Positions 19,251 to 26,507 of a stretch of 64,000 nt of DNA are shown piece by piece (positions within the stretch are counted from its first letter, which is position 1; every line of letters starts with the position of its first letter). The stretch spans positions 3,408,048 through 3,472,047 of the forward strand of contig NZ_AP017560.1 in assembly GCF_003967015.1 (NCBI RefSeq). Direction: 5' to 3'. A program made the position numbers and the translations under genes. The stretch comes from Pseudanabaena sp. ABRG5-3 (GTDB lineage: Bacteria; Cyanobacteriota; Cyanobacteriia; Pseudanabaenales; Pseudanabaenaceae). Below the pieces are notes generated by a model, which worked only from the letters and a program-made list of their open reading frames with translations, searched no databases and was not told where the DNA came from.

Positions 19251-20083
19251 AACGTCAGTGCTAACTGGTAAATTTGGCGACGAGGTAAATCGGCAAGTTC
19301 TGCCAATTGGCGGCTAGCATCCGATCGCGAAATGCCAGAATCAATTAAATTCTGTAACTCTTTTATAATTACCTCCTCCGTCCACACAGGCTTTTCACTA
19401 GGTTTCGCCCCCTCTAAAACTAATGTGAATTCTCCTTTGGGGGCATGATCTGTGAAATAGGCGATCGCCTCTTCGATGGAGCCGCGCCAAAATTCCTCAT
19501 GGAGTTTCGTTAATTCCCTCGCCACCGAGATGCGTCTTTCTTTGCCTAAACTCTCGGCTAAATCCTCAAGGGTGCGTAATAACCGATGTGGCGCTTCATA
19601 GAGAATCATCGTGCGGGTTTCTGATCGCAAAATTTCTAAGCGATCGCGCCGTTCCTTTTTATCTGTTGGCAAAAATCCATCAAAGCCAAAATACTGGGTC
19701 GCAAAACCCGAAGCCGTTAAAGCTGTAATTCCCGCCGTTACTACAGGAATTGGTACAACTCTTACTCCTGCGGCAATACAACCCTGTACTAGTTCCACTC
19801 CGGGATCAGAAATTGCGGGCATACCTGCATCGGTGACTAAGGCGATCGCCATGCCTTGCTGTAACTTCTCGACTAATTCAGGTACGCGCTTATGGGCATT
19901 ATGTTCGTGATAACTGGTTTGGGGAGTCTCAATCCCAAAATGATGTAGGAGCTTGCCCGTATGCCTTGTATCTTCAGCCGCAATTAAATCCACCTGTTTA
20001 AGCGTGGCGATCGCCCGAAAAGTCATATCCTCCAAATTACCAATCGGCGTTCCCACCAAATAGAGAATTCCTGAAGCTTCCAT
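19247..20083 (-). CDS. rsmI: 16S rRNA 2'-O-ribose C1402 methyltransferase
   Basis: 278 residues, tetrapyrrole-methylase fold. ILYLVGTPIGNLEDMTFRAI at the start, AAEDTRHTGKLLHHFGI, YHEHNAHKRVPELVEKL and ALVTDAGMPAISDPGVELV are all diagnostic of RsmI. It methylates the ribose of C1402 in the ribosomal decoding centre using SAM. The C-terminus (SRSDASRQLAELADLPRRQIYQLAL) fits the family. The last codon and TAA fall at the edge of repeat A1, so the present stop may come from the element. Confidence 0.95.
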   Translation of the reverse strand: MEASGILYLVGTPIGNLEDMTFRAIATLKQVDLIAAEDTRHTGKLLHHFGIETPQTSYHEHNAHKRVPELVEKLQQGMAIALVTDAGMPAISDPGVELVQGCIAAGVRVVPIPVVTAGITALTASGFATQYFGFDGFLPTDKKERRDRLEILRSETRTMILYEAPHRLLRTLEDLAESLGKERRISVARELTKLHEEFWRGSIEEAIAYFTDHAPKGEFTLVLEGAKPSEKPVWTEEVIIKELQNLIDSGISRSDASRQLAELADLPRRQIYQLALTL

Positions 20084-20108
20084 TAATTAATTAATATCCA
20101 TATATAGC

Positions 20109-20167
20109 AACCCAATATTTTTGTTAAAAGTGTGGCTCTGCCACACTTTTAACAAAAATATTGGGTT
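20109..20167. repeat. 28-bp perfect palindrome, family-B-like
   Basis: Arms 20109-20136 and 20140-20167, loop TCT, with TATATAGC before the left arm and GATCTAGC after the right arm. It lies between rsmI and the phasin-like gene. The right flank contains the CTA that is the minus-strand TAG of the phasin-like gene (20173-20175). Confidence 0.75.
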
Positions 20168-20172
20168 TTGAT

Positions 20173-20496
20173 CTAGCGCCACTGTTTATTTTCTAATTCG
20201 CGTACTTGACGCTCAAGGCGATCAATTCTTCCGCGCAATTCGTCCATTTCATTTTGACGCGGTACACCCAAATCCTGCATCACATTGCGAATTTGACGCT
20301 GAATTAAAGACTCTAAATTTCCCTGTTCCGACTTGAGGCGATCGGCAATATCATTGAACATCTCGGCAGCTTGCTCTGGATCGATCTTGCCATCTTTGAC
20401 CCAATCTTCGCTAGCGTCCTTGATTTTTTCCAGCACAATCGAAGTTGTACCCACTCCAAGCATTAATAACTGCTTCAGCAAATTATTGCTATCCAT
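20173..20496 (-). CDS. Phasin-like helical protein
   Basis: 107 residues. A short N-terminal amphipathic segment (NNLLKQLLMLGVGTTSIVLEK) is followed by a charged helical body and a C-terminal coiled coil (ELRGRIDRLERQVRELENKQ). This is the layout of the phasin-like / PHA-synthesis-regulator family common in cyanobacteria, also seen as short coiled-coil proteins in genomes without PHA synthase. No pha genes are in the window. The stop TAG lies next to a repeat end. Confidence 0.7.
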   Translation of the reverse strand: MDSNNLLKQLLMLGVGTTSIVLEKIKDASEDWVKDGKIDPEQAAEMFNDIADRLKSEQGNLESLIQRQIRNVMQDLGVPRQNEMDELRGRIDRLERQVRELENKQWR

Positions 20497-20545
20497 AACC
20501 CTATGCGATCCTCAAAGCCGATCTATAGCTCCATCATACTAAACA

Positions 20546-20579
20546 AAAGTAGGAGCAATTCATGAATTGCTCCTACTTT
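20546..20579. repeat. Small perfect palindrome
   Basis: 17-bp arms (20546-20562, 20563-20579) with no spacer (in practice a CATG loop), lying between two divergent genes. As it is upstream of both starts, it is not a terminator by position. It may be an operator-like site or a repeat unit. Confidence 0.6.
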
Positions 20580-20664
20580 CCCTTGGGTTACATCTTAAAT
20601 ACCTTAGTGGTTGCTATACTTTAAGCTGCTCTAACCTTGCAAAAAATTTTAGGTAAATTTATTT

Positions 20665-21147
20665 ATGATCCGTGCTGTAATTGAGACCGCTAAGGGAACC
20701 ATGCGTGCTGAACTTGATGACCAACATGCTCCCATCACTGTGAAAAATTTCGTAGACCTCGCCAAGCATGGTTTTTATGATGGGTTAACATTTCACCGTG
20801 TCGAACCAGGGTTTGTGATTCAAGGCGGCGATCCTCTTGGTAATGGTACTGGCGGATCAGGCGATCGCATTAAGCTCGAAATCTGGGCAGAAGGTGACAG
20901 TGAAGCAACTATTGGCAATGTTTTGGCTCGTGGTAAAAAGCCTGTGATTAAGCACAACAAAGCTGGCGTATTCTCTATGGCCCGTACTAATGACCCCAAC
21001 AGTGCCACCAGTCAATTCTTTGTGACCCTTGGCGACGCATCATTTTTAGATGGTCAATATGCTGCTTTTGGCTATACCGAAGATACGGAAGTTGCCCAAG
21101 CCATCCGTCGCGGCGACAAAATTATCTCAATCAAGATTGAAGATTAA
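20665..21147 (+). CDS. Cyclophilin-type peptidyl-prolyl cis-trans isomerase
   Basis: 160 residues, no signal peptide, so cytosolic. It accelerates proline isomerisation. Cyclophilin motifs: VKNFVDLAKHGFYDGLTFHR (active Arg in FHR), FVIQGGDPLGNGTGG, FSMARTNDPNSATSQFFVTL and the final loop FLDGQYAAFGY. The length is that of small bacterial PpiB proteins. It stands alone with a strong terminator. Confidence 0.93.
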   Translation: MIRAVIETAKGTMRAELDDQHAPITVKNFVDLAKHGFYDGLTFHRVEPGFVIQGGDPLGNGTGGSGDRIKLEIWAEGDSEATIGNVLARGKKPVIKHNKAGVFSMARTNDPNSATSQFFVTLGDASFLDGQYAAFGYTEDTEVAQAIRRGDKIISIKIED

Positions 21148-21150
21148 ATT

Positions 21151-21177
21151 AATAAAGGGGGCTAAGCCCCCTTTATT
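21151..21177 (+). terminator. Terminator of the cyclophilin gene
   Basis: 12-bp arms AATAAAGGGGGC/GCCCCCTTTATT (21151-21162, 21166-21177) with TAA loop and a T-rich 3' side (TTTATTGTTTT). Confidence 0.85.
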
Positions 21178-21188
21178 GTTTTATGAGA

Positions 21189-21380
21189 TTAGTAGTTGCT
21201 ATCGGCAACACAGATTCCCTGACATTTAATCCCATTGCTAGCAGTACGCAAACAATGCTGACAGAGAATTAACTCTTGTTTAAGCTCCGTCAGAGTTGGT
21301 GATGCTGTAGGCTCAGGTTTTGGAATAGACGTGATGGGATATGAAGTTTTTGATGAACTTAATTCAACATCTTGCGTCAT
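21189..21380 (-). CDS. Small Cys-rich protein, unknown
   Basis: 63 residues. The first half is Ser/Pro/Thr rich and likely disordered. The second half has an amphipathic helix (TLTELKQELI) and four cysteines in CQHCLRTASNGIKCQGICV, a CxxC-x9-CxxxC arrangement that could bind zinc or an Fe-S cluster. Family not recognised. It lies between the cyclophilin terminator and hmpF, in hmpF's direction but 80 bases downstream of it, so co-transcription is possible. Confidence 0.5.
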   Translation of the reverse strand: MTQDVELSSSKTSYPITSIPKPEPTASPTLTELKQELILCQHCLRTASNGIKCQGICVADSNY

Positions 21381-21459
21381 GTCGGCAATGATTTCTTAAA
21401 TATTTGATAGGTACTGAGAAAGTGCGATCGCCTAGAAGTTATCCAGAGCCATACAGGCT

Positions 21460-23148
21460 TTAGGAAGTCACTAAATTCTGGATAATAGATTGTAAATCAG
21501 CTAGAACCTGCGAAGAATTACTTCCATTAGAACCTGAGCTTAAATCCTGAACTGCTGATTCCAACTGTGGACGCAAAGTATCGACAATATCCTGTACAGG
21601 ACGTAACAATTGCTCTTGAGCAATAATTTGTCCTAGCAACTCAGCTACCGTTTTGATACGCTCTTGCTGTTGTAGTTCTGCTGTCCGAATAGCCTGCTCT
21701 TGTTGCAAATGCTCCTGAGTTTGCTTAGCCAGCATTTCCTGTTGCTGCTGTGTATAGTTTCTAACTGCCTCAATTTGACTTTCCATTTTCCGCAAATCTT
21801 GTTCCTGACGGTTTTTCTGAGATTCGATTTGGGATAACAGAGGCATCAAGCTTTTAACAGGACTTGCCTCGACGGTAATTCCTTTGCGACGATCTAGAAT
21901 TGCCTTTTGCTGATTTAGCAATGACAAACGTTCCTGCATACCACGTCTCATACCTGAAACGCTTTCCTCAAGGAGTTTATACTGCTCCTCTGCAAATTCT
22001 TTATTACTTTCTAATTCGATCCGTGCGAACTGATCAGCCGTTTCGACCTGACTTTGTAAATCAGCGATTTCTCCTTCCAGTCCAGCTAACTCATCCTCTT
22101 GAGCGCCGATGTAGTTAGTTAACTTATCGAAATCCGCTTGCAGAGCCTTAATGGTTGACTCTAGCTCTTCAATTGGCATGGACTGGAGTCGATGTTCTTC
22201 CTCTGGACTGAGAACTTCCATACTGCCAGGTCCACCAAATGCCTCGATCGCATTAGAGGTTTGTTCATATAGCTCTATTTGGGCATCAAGCTGCACCCTA
22301 GACATAGCCATATTGTTTTCTTGAAGCTTAAGAATGCCCCTTTGTGCCTTAAGCTCTGCCTGTGCATCCGCTAAAGCAACTTGAGTTTGCTGCCATTGGG
22401 CTTTACGTGCATTCAGATCTTCAGTAGATTTATTGAGAATACTCTTTTGATTTTCTGCTTCGTTTTTAAGGGCATCTAAATTTTGCCAAAATCCTGTAAG
22501 TACTTCCTGACGCTTATTGATTAGATCAAGAGCGCTATAAATCCGATCCCTTAGAGAATCTGGACTTGTGAAGCTAGATGATAATTGTCCTATTAGAGTT
22601 TTGAGGTGCTGTGCTTGCTCTGATGTAAGCGCAGATGCTTTGGCTTCAAACTGTCCCCGTTCGGCTTCAATACTTGCTCGTAATTGCTCAATTTCATTGC
22701 GTTCTTTAGCAAACTTTTCTTCTAGTTCTTCAATCTCTTGCCGTCTTGCATCGAGGTGTTCTAGCTCTATTTCCTTTTGTTCTAGTTCCTGCTCACGACG
22801 ATGTAACTCTTGGCTTTGAAAATTAAGAGATTGCTTCCACTGTTCAACTTCCTCTTCCGCAGATTTATACTTATCCTGCGATCGCGAATAGGCTTGGAGA
22901 ATATTGACAATCTTTTTAGAAGCATCTTGGATACTTTGTACTTGGTTACTGCCTGTAACTTCAGCAATGACCATCTGACCATCTTTAAAATCTTTGGCTT
23001 GGCTCGAATCTTGAACCTGCAAAACTTGCTCGTTCGTAATCGGCTGCCAAACATTTTCACCCGTATTACGTGCTAGTAGACGGACAGACGAGTTACCACC
23101 TAATCCAAAAGCTGCTTGAGTTTTTTGAAGTTCCGCTAAGTACTGCAC
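21460..23148 (-). CDS. hmpF: Pilus motility/taxis protein HmpF
   Basis: 562 residues. The N-terminal globular part (about 1-75) has YLAELQKTQAAFGLGGNSSV and VWQPITNEQV. A very long coiled coil (about 95-520) and a short C-terminal tail follow. This start and plan are those of HmpF, which in filamentous cyanobacteria focuses type IV pili at cell poles and is needed for hormogonium gliding and phototaxis. The rest of an Hmp/Pil set (CheA, PilJ, CheW, CheY) is about 28 kb away in this window, so the pathway is split here. It probably interacts with the pilus base. The promoter should lie within 23149-23425. Confidence 0.88.
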   Translation of the reverse strand: MQYLAELQKTQAAFGLGGNSSVRLLARNTGENVWQPITNEQVLQVQDSSQAKDFKDGQMVIAEVTGSNQVQSIQDASKKIVNILQAYSRSQDKYKSAEEEVEQWKQSLNFQSQELHRREQELEQKEIELEHLDARRQEIEELEEKFAKERNEIEQLRASIEAERGQFEAKASALTSEQAQHLKTLIGQLSSSFTSPDSLRDRIYSALDLINKRQEVLTGFWQNLDALKNEAENQKSILNKSTEDLNARKAQWQQTQVALADAQAELKAQRGILKLQENNMAMSRVQLDAQIELYEQTSNAIEAFGGPGSMEVLSPEEEHRLQSMPIEELESTIKALQADFDKLTNYIGAQEDELAGLEGEIADLQSQVETADQFARIELESNKEFAEEQYKLLEESVSGMRRGMQERLSLLNQQKAILDRRKGITVEASPVKSLMPLLSQIESQKNRQEQDLRKMESQIEAVRNYTQQQQEMLAKQTQEHLQQEQAIRTAELQQQERIKTVAELLGQIIAQEQLLRPVQDIVDTLRPQLESAVQDLSSGSNGSNSSQVLADLQSIIQNLVTS

Positions 23149-23425
23149 GCTGAATATACTCCTATTTTGCTGATGCTAACTTTCAGATTGACATGACGAA
23201 AGAGCAAAAACCCGTCATAGAAAATACAAAATAGTCTAGATCCTCATCTCATACTACCTAATTGCATGAGTTTTTTGGCGACATATTTGAAGACTTTTTG
23301 GAAATTCTTAGGTTATTGCATTCTGAAATCATGCTAAAAGCTACTGACTAAAAAACTGATACTAAAACTGTTATGGGGCATAGGTTTTCTTAACCTTAAA
23401 CTTGCTAGAGCAAACTGCCTAAAGC
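23149..23425. other. hmpF upstream region
   Basis: 277 bases, AT-rich, between the ABC permease stop and hmpF start. No gene. No clear hairpin. The likely promoter of hmpF. Confidence 0.4.
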
Positions 23426-24454
23426 TTATTGCCTAATGTTTTTGGGGTCAAGGGCATCACGCAAACTGTCTCCTAAGAGATTAAATGATAGCACCGTTAA
23501 CACAATCGCTAATGCAGGAGTCCACACTAGCCAAGGTTGGAGGATCACAATCGAAGCGTTAGTAGACAAAGATAGCATATTACCCCATGACGGATCGGGA
23601 GGTTGGATGCCTAGTCCGACAAGGCTTAGGACAGCTTCTACGACAATAAATCGGGGGATGTCGAGAGTTGCCGAAATAATAATGAAGGTGATTGTTTGAG
23701 GTAAAACATGGTTCACAATAATCCGCAATGGACTTGCGCCTGAGGCACGAGCCGCCAAAATAAAGGTTTGCTCTTTGATAGACAATACTTGTCCACGAAT
23801 GATTCTGGCTAGCCCAGCCCATGACACAAAGGAAATAATTGCAATAATTAACGCGAATCGTTGAGTATTACTGATTTGTGGCGGCAAAATTGCAGCTAAT
23901 GCTACTAATAAATAAATTGAGGGAACTGACATTAAAATCTCGACGAAACGCATCAAGACTACATCTAGCCAGCCGCCAATATAGCCAGAAATACCACCAA
24001 CAAGGCAACCGATCGTATAGGAGATAGTCGTACCGATAAAGCCTATCAAGAGACTAATTCTGCCGCCATGCAGTAAGCGAGTTAATTGATCCCGTCCTTG
24101 TTCATCGGTTCCTAACAGGTTCAGTTTTCCTTCACCAGTAGTACGAAATAAGTGCCCACCGTGGAAAATCTGAATCTGTGATGGTTTGCTATAGTCAACG
24201 ATCAAGGCGCGATCGCCTGTTTCGAGATCGACCTTACCTTGGGTGGTGGGATAGACATGTGCGCCAATATATTGACCTTGGCGATCGTGCCAATGTATTT
24301 GCGTGGGTGGGAGCAAAGGGGCATTTTTTGCCTGTTCGTTGACTCCGTAAGGCGTTACGAAATCAGCAAATAGAGCCGCCGCATAAAAAATAGTTAAAAT
24401 CGTGATCCCAATCCAAGCGAGAGGATTGGATCTGAGCCTTTTCCACCAGTTCAT
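23426..24454 (-). CDS. Opp/Dpp-type ABC transporter permease
   Basis: 342 residues, inner-membrane permease of the oligopeptide/dipeptide/nickel family (second, OppC-like permease). WKRLRSNPLAWIGITIL at the N-terminus and a long extracytoplasmic loop are present. LGTDEQGRDQLTRLLHGGRISL is the OppC signature, and the EAA-like loop is EQTFILAARASGASPLRIIVNHVLPQT. Five or six membrane segments. No ATPase, first permease or binding protein is adjacent, so substrate cannot be assigned. The ATG overlaps the stop of the small gene upstream by one base (24454), implying translational coupling. Confidence 0.9.
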   Translation of the reverse strand: MNWWKRLRSNPLAWIGITILTIFYAAALFADFVTPYGVNEQAKNAPLLPPTQIHWHDRQGQYIGAHVYPTTQGKVDLETGDRALIVDYSKPSQIQIFHGGHLFRTTGEGKLNLLGTDEQGRDQLTRLLHGGRISLLIGFIGTTISYTIGCLVGGISGYIGGWLDVVLMRFVEILMSVPSIYLLVALAAILPPQISNTQRFALIIAIISFVSWAGLARIIRGQVLSIKEQTFILAARASGASPLRIIVNHVLPQTITFIIISATLDIPRFIVVEAVLSLVGLGIQPPDPSWGNMLSLSTNASIVILQPWLVWTPALAIVLTVLSFNLLGDSLRDALDPKNIRQ

Positions 24455-24639
24455 TAAGAGCCTTTAAGTGCTTTGAAGAAATTTTTGCGATAGTTACCAT
24501 TCATGACAAATAGGACTGGCCAGAGTAAAGCAAGTCCAATCTGATTACCCGAAAAATCGGTGCGTTGAAAACCTTGCAAAAATTTCACAACGCCAAATAC
24601 ATAGGCGACTAGTACCAAAATTCCAATTAGCTGTGGCAT
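24454..24639 (-). CDS. Small two-helix membrane protein, unknown
   Basis: 61 residues. One N-terminal membrane helix (LIGILVLVAYVFGVVKFLQGF), a polar turn (QRTDFSGNQ), a second hydrophobic segment (IGLALLWPVLFVMNG) and a basic tail (NYRKNFFKALKGS). Its stop codon overlaps the ABC permease start by one base, so the two are almost certainly co-translated. Family not recognised; its conserved-looking turn and tight coupling support a real gene. It might assist the permease, but this is inference from position. Confidence 0.65.
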   Translation of the reverse strand: MPQLIGILVLVAYVFGVVKFLQGFQRTDFSGNQIGLALLWPVLFVMNGNYRKNFFKALKGS

Positions 24640-24782
24640 ATATCAATCTCCTGATGATTAACTATCTAATTTAGCATCAACAAATAGGCTCTAGCATTGG
24701 CATATAAATTTGAGAAGTTGATCTTAGCTTGTCTTCCAAAAAATGATTGACTATAGCCTTAGTCAGCAAGATTAGGAAATAA

Positions 24783-24811
24783 GAGTTGCGGCGCTTCGCG
24801 CCGCAACTCTA
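24783..24811. repeat. Family-B palindrome (copy B5)
   Basis: 13-bp arms AGAGTTGCGGCGC/GCGCCGCAACTCT around TTC. The left flank carries TATAGCC and GATTAGGA, as in copy B1. It ends 17 bases from the GIY-YIG stop and may serve as its terminator. Confidence 0.7.
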
Positions 24812-24827
24812 CTATTGGCAGCTTGAA

Positions 24828-25235
24828 TCATTGCATGAGTAGATACATAAAAGCTGCGATCGCTAATAATAGCAACAGGGCATAAATAATCACTCGCCCC
24901 CACACGGCTACAAATAGACATAGTAGATTCCAAAAAGTGACCCTAGCAGTACCATTCCACGCAGGACGCAATTTTGTGATTTCTGATTTCTCGTAGGAAG
25001 TAATTTGGCTAGCTGCTAAAACCTTGTAATGCAGTCTGCCAAATGGGTGCAGCAACTTAAATTGTTGGTAGCGATGATGGTTTGTCTTCCAACGATTGCG
25101 GAGATTTTTGGCTTTACCCACATACAGCACGATCCACAGCGCCGTAATGTAATAGACCCCTGCATCCTGCGGTAACTCTTTGAGTTTTTTAACGGGCTTT
25201 GATGGCAACCAAAAAATACGCATTCTTTCGAGCAT
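24828..25235 (-). CDS. GIY-YIG nuclease-fold protein with C-terminal membrane anchor
   Basis: 135 residues. The GIY-YIG domain (about 22-90) shows GVYYITALWIVLYVGKAKNL, RNRW with the catalytic Arg, and YEKSEITKLRPAWNG with the catalytic Glu and Asn. A membrane helix follows at about 107-133 (VIIYALLLLLAIAAFMYLLMQ). GIY-YIG domains cut DNA; small stand-alone cyanobacterial ones are usually annotated only by fold. The membrane tail is unusual. The ATG at 25233-25235 gives a basic leader (MLERMRIFWLPSK). Function unknown; a role at membrane-bound nucleic acid is speculation. Confidence 0.8.
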   Translation of the reverse strand: MLERMRIFWLPSKPVKKLKELPQDAGVYYITALWIVLYVGKAKNLRNRWKTNHHRYQQFKLLHPFGRLHYKVLAASQITSYEKSEITKLRPAWNGTARVTFWNLLCLFVAVWGRVIIYALLLLLAIAAFMYLLMQ

Positions 25236-25365
25236 AGGTAATTTCTTATCCTAGAGTCCTGATTCCCAGAAATTTTGTTACTTTTAGGTAATTTCACTCA
25301 GAGTTGAGCTATAAATAGATTGTTTTGCTTAAGTAATCTAAATCAACTAGTTAGGTTTTGCTTAT

Positions 25366-25500
25366 ATGTCAGATTTTAATCGCGGCATCATGAAATTTGA
25401 AAACGCTGATAGCCCTGTATCAATCGTGCTATCTAGCATTGTTGTCCTGAGTGCGATCGGTTTCCTGCTTTGGTGGGGTTTCCAGACTGCTTACGTCTAG
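25366..25500 (+). CDS. 44-residue single-helix membrane protein (candidate NdhP-like subunit)
   Basis: ATG at 25366, stop at 25498-25500. A polar N-terminus (MSDFNRGIMKFENADSPV) is followed by one membrane helix (about 19-40, SIVLSSIVVLSAIGFLLWWG) and a short tail FQTAYV. The size and shape are those of the tiny subunits of cyanobacterial NDH-1, photosystems or cytochrome b6f. NdhP is my best guess, from size and the LLWWGF helix end rather than a verified match. It has its own spacer on both sides and a strong terminator-like palindrome (25565-25617) downstream, which supports a real, separately transcribed gene. Confidence 0.6.
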   Translation: MSDFNRGIMKFENADSPVSIVLSSIVVLSAIGFLLWWGFQTAYV

Positions 25501-25564
25501 TATTTTGACGCTGAATTGTACATGTAATCTGTTATTCCTAAGGATTTTAGCTTTGCTAATCCCC

Positions 25565-25617
25565 TTAAGACATAAGAAAAGGCGACGCAATGCGTCGCCT
25601 TTTTTCTTATGTCTTAA
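25565..25617 (+). terminator. Terminator-like palindrome after the 44-residue gene
   Basis: About 25-bp arms from TTAAGACATAAGAAAAGGCG (25565 on) to the matching arm ending GTCTTAA at 25617, with a one-base T insertion. A GGCGACGCA/TGCGTCGCC core precedes TTTTTTC, a strong rho-independent shape. Confidence 0.75.
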
Positions 25618-25682
25618 ATTGTGTCCGTCGGAAACGGTAAGCTAAAACAGACTTCCTCAATAGCTAAAATTTAATCTAAAAA

Positions 25683-26171
25683 ATGACCGAAACTATTTCC
25701 CAAAATGAACAACTTGGAGCTGCGATCGGGACGATTCCCAGTGGCTTGTTTATTGTTACTTCGCAACAAAATGGCGCAACAGGCACTATGCTTGCTTCTT
25801 GGGTACAGCAAGCAGGCTTTAATCCGCCATCTGTAACTTTTGTGGTTGGTAAGGGTAGACCAATTGAGTCGTTCTTAACCGTGGGCAGCCCTGTAGTGAT
25901 TAATGTCGCTGAAAAGGGACAGGGAAAAATCATTGGACATTTTGCGAAAGGCTTTGCGCCCGATGTCGATCCTTTTGATGGTGTTGACACGGCAACTGCT
26001 CCGAGTGGTCAGCTTTATCTAACTGAGGCGATCGCTTATCTTGATGCAACCGTAACTAGTAGCCTCGATGCGGGTGACCATACGATTATCTTGGCAACAA
26101 TTAATGCAGGCGATCGCCTCCGTGAAGGTGAACCTGCTGTGCATACACGCAAAAATGGCTTCAAATATTAA
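25683..26171 (+). CDS. Stand-alone flavin reductase domain protein
   Basis: 162 residues, FMN-binding split-barrel flavin reductase domain. GTIPSGLFIVTSQQNGATGTMLASWVQQA and PPSVTFVVGKGRPIES closely resemble the C-terminal module of cyanobacterial flavodiiron proteins (Flv), as does the late HFAKGFAPDVDPFDGVDT. Here the module stands alone, with no metallo-lactamase or flavodoxin domain. It should bind FMN and transfer electrons from NAD(P)H; partner unknown. The last codons and the TAA (26169-26171) run into repeat A2, so the C-terminus may have been trimmed or set by the element. Confidence 0.85.
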   Translation: MTETISQNEQLGAAIGTIPSGLFIVTSQQNGATGTMLASWVQQAGFNPPSVTFVVGKGRPIESFLTVGSPVVINVAEKGQGKIIGHFAKGFAPDVDPFDGVDTATAPSGQLYLTEAIAYLDATVTSSLDAGDHTIILATINAGDRLREGEPAVHTRKNGFKY

Positions 26172-26243
26172 AACCAAAAACCTATGGCGCACGCGCAGCG
26201 TGCGCCATAGGGTTTTTGGTTTTAATTGCACCCAGCTACTTAT
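26171..26243. repeat. Family-A MITE-like element, left end missing (copy A2)
   Basis: Inner palindrome AAACCAAAAACC..GGCGCACGC/GCGTGCGCC..GGTTTTTGGTTT with one indel, then the right end AATTGCACCCAGCTACTTAT. The left terminal repeat is absent because the element begins at the stop codon of the flavin reductase gene. Confidence 0.75.
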
Positions 26244-26353
26244 GGGAGTCTTAATCTATTTAGATTATTTAAAAAAAGTAGTTGACATTAGTTGCAATGT
26301 TTGGCATATTAATAAAGCGCAAAACGCAAGGGAGCGCAAAAACAACACAAAAT

Positions 26354-26425
26354 GCGGGTGTGGCTCAGTGGTAGAGCATCTCCTTGCCAAGGAGAATGTC
26401 GTGGGTTCGAATCCCATCACCCGCT
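26354..26425 (+). tRNA. trnG-GCC: tRNA-Gly (anticodon GCC)
   Basis: 72-nt cloverleaf: acceptor GCGGGTG/CACCCGC, discriminator T, anticodon stem TCTCC/GGAGA with loop TTGCCAA giving GCC at 26386-26388, T arm with GGGTTCGAATCCC. CCA not encoded. Confidence 0.96.
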
Positions 26426-26433
26426 TATCAAAC

Positions 26434-26466
26434 AAAAAGAAGAGACGCATAGCGTCTCTTCTTTTT
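26434..26466 (+). terminator. Terminator of tRNA-Gly
   Basis: 15-bp perfect arms AAAAAGAAGAGACGC/GCGTCTCTTCTTTTT (26434-26448, 26452-26466), ATA loop and a T tail. Confidence 0.88.
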
Positions 26467-26507
26467 TAATTCGGCTATGATGACAAAATTATATTGAGAT
26501 CCCACCT

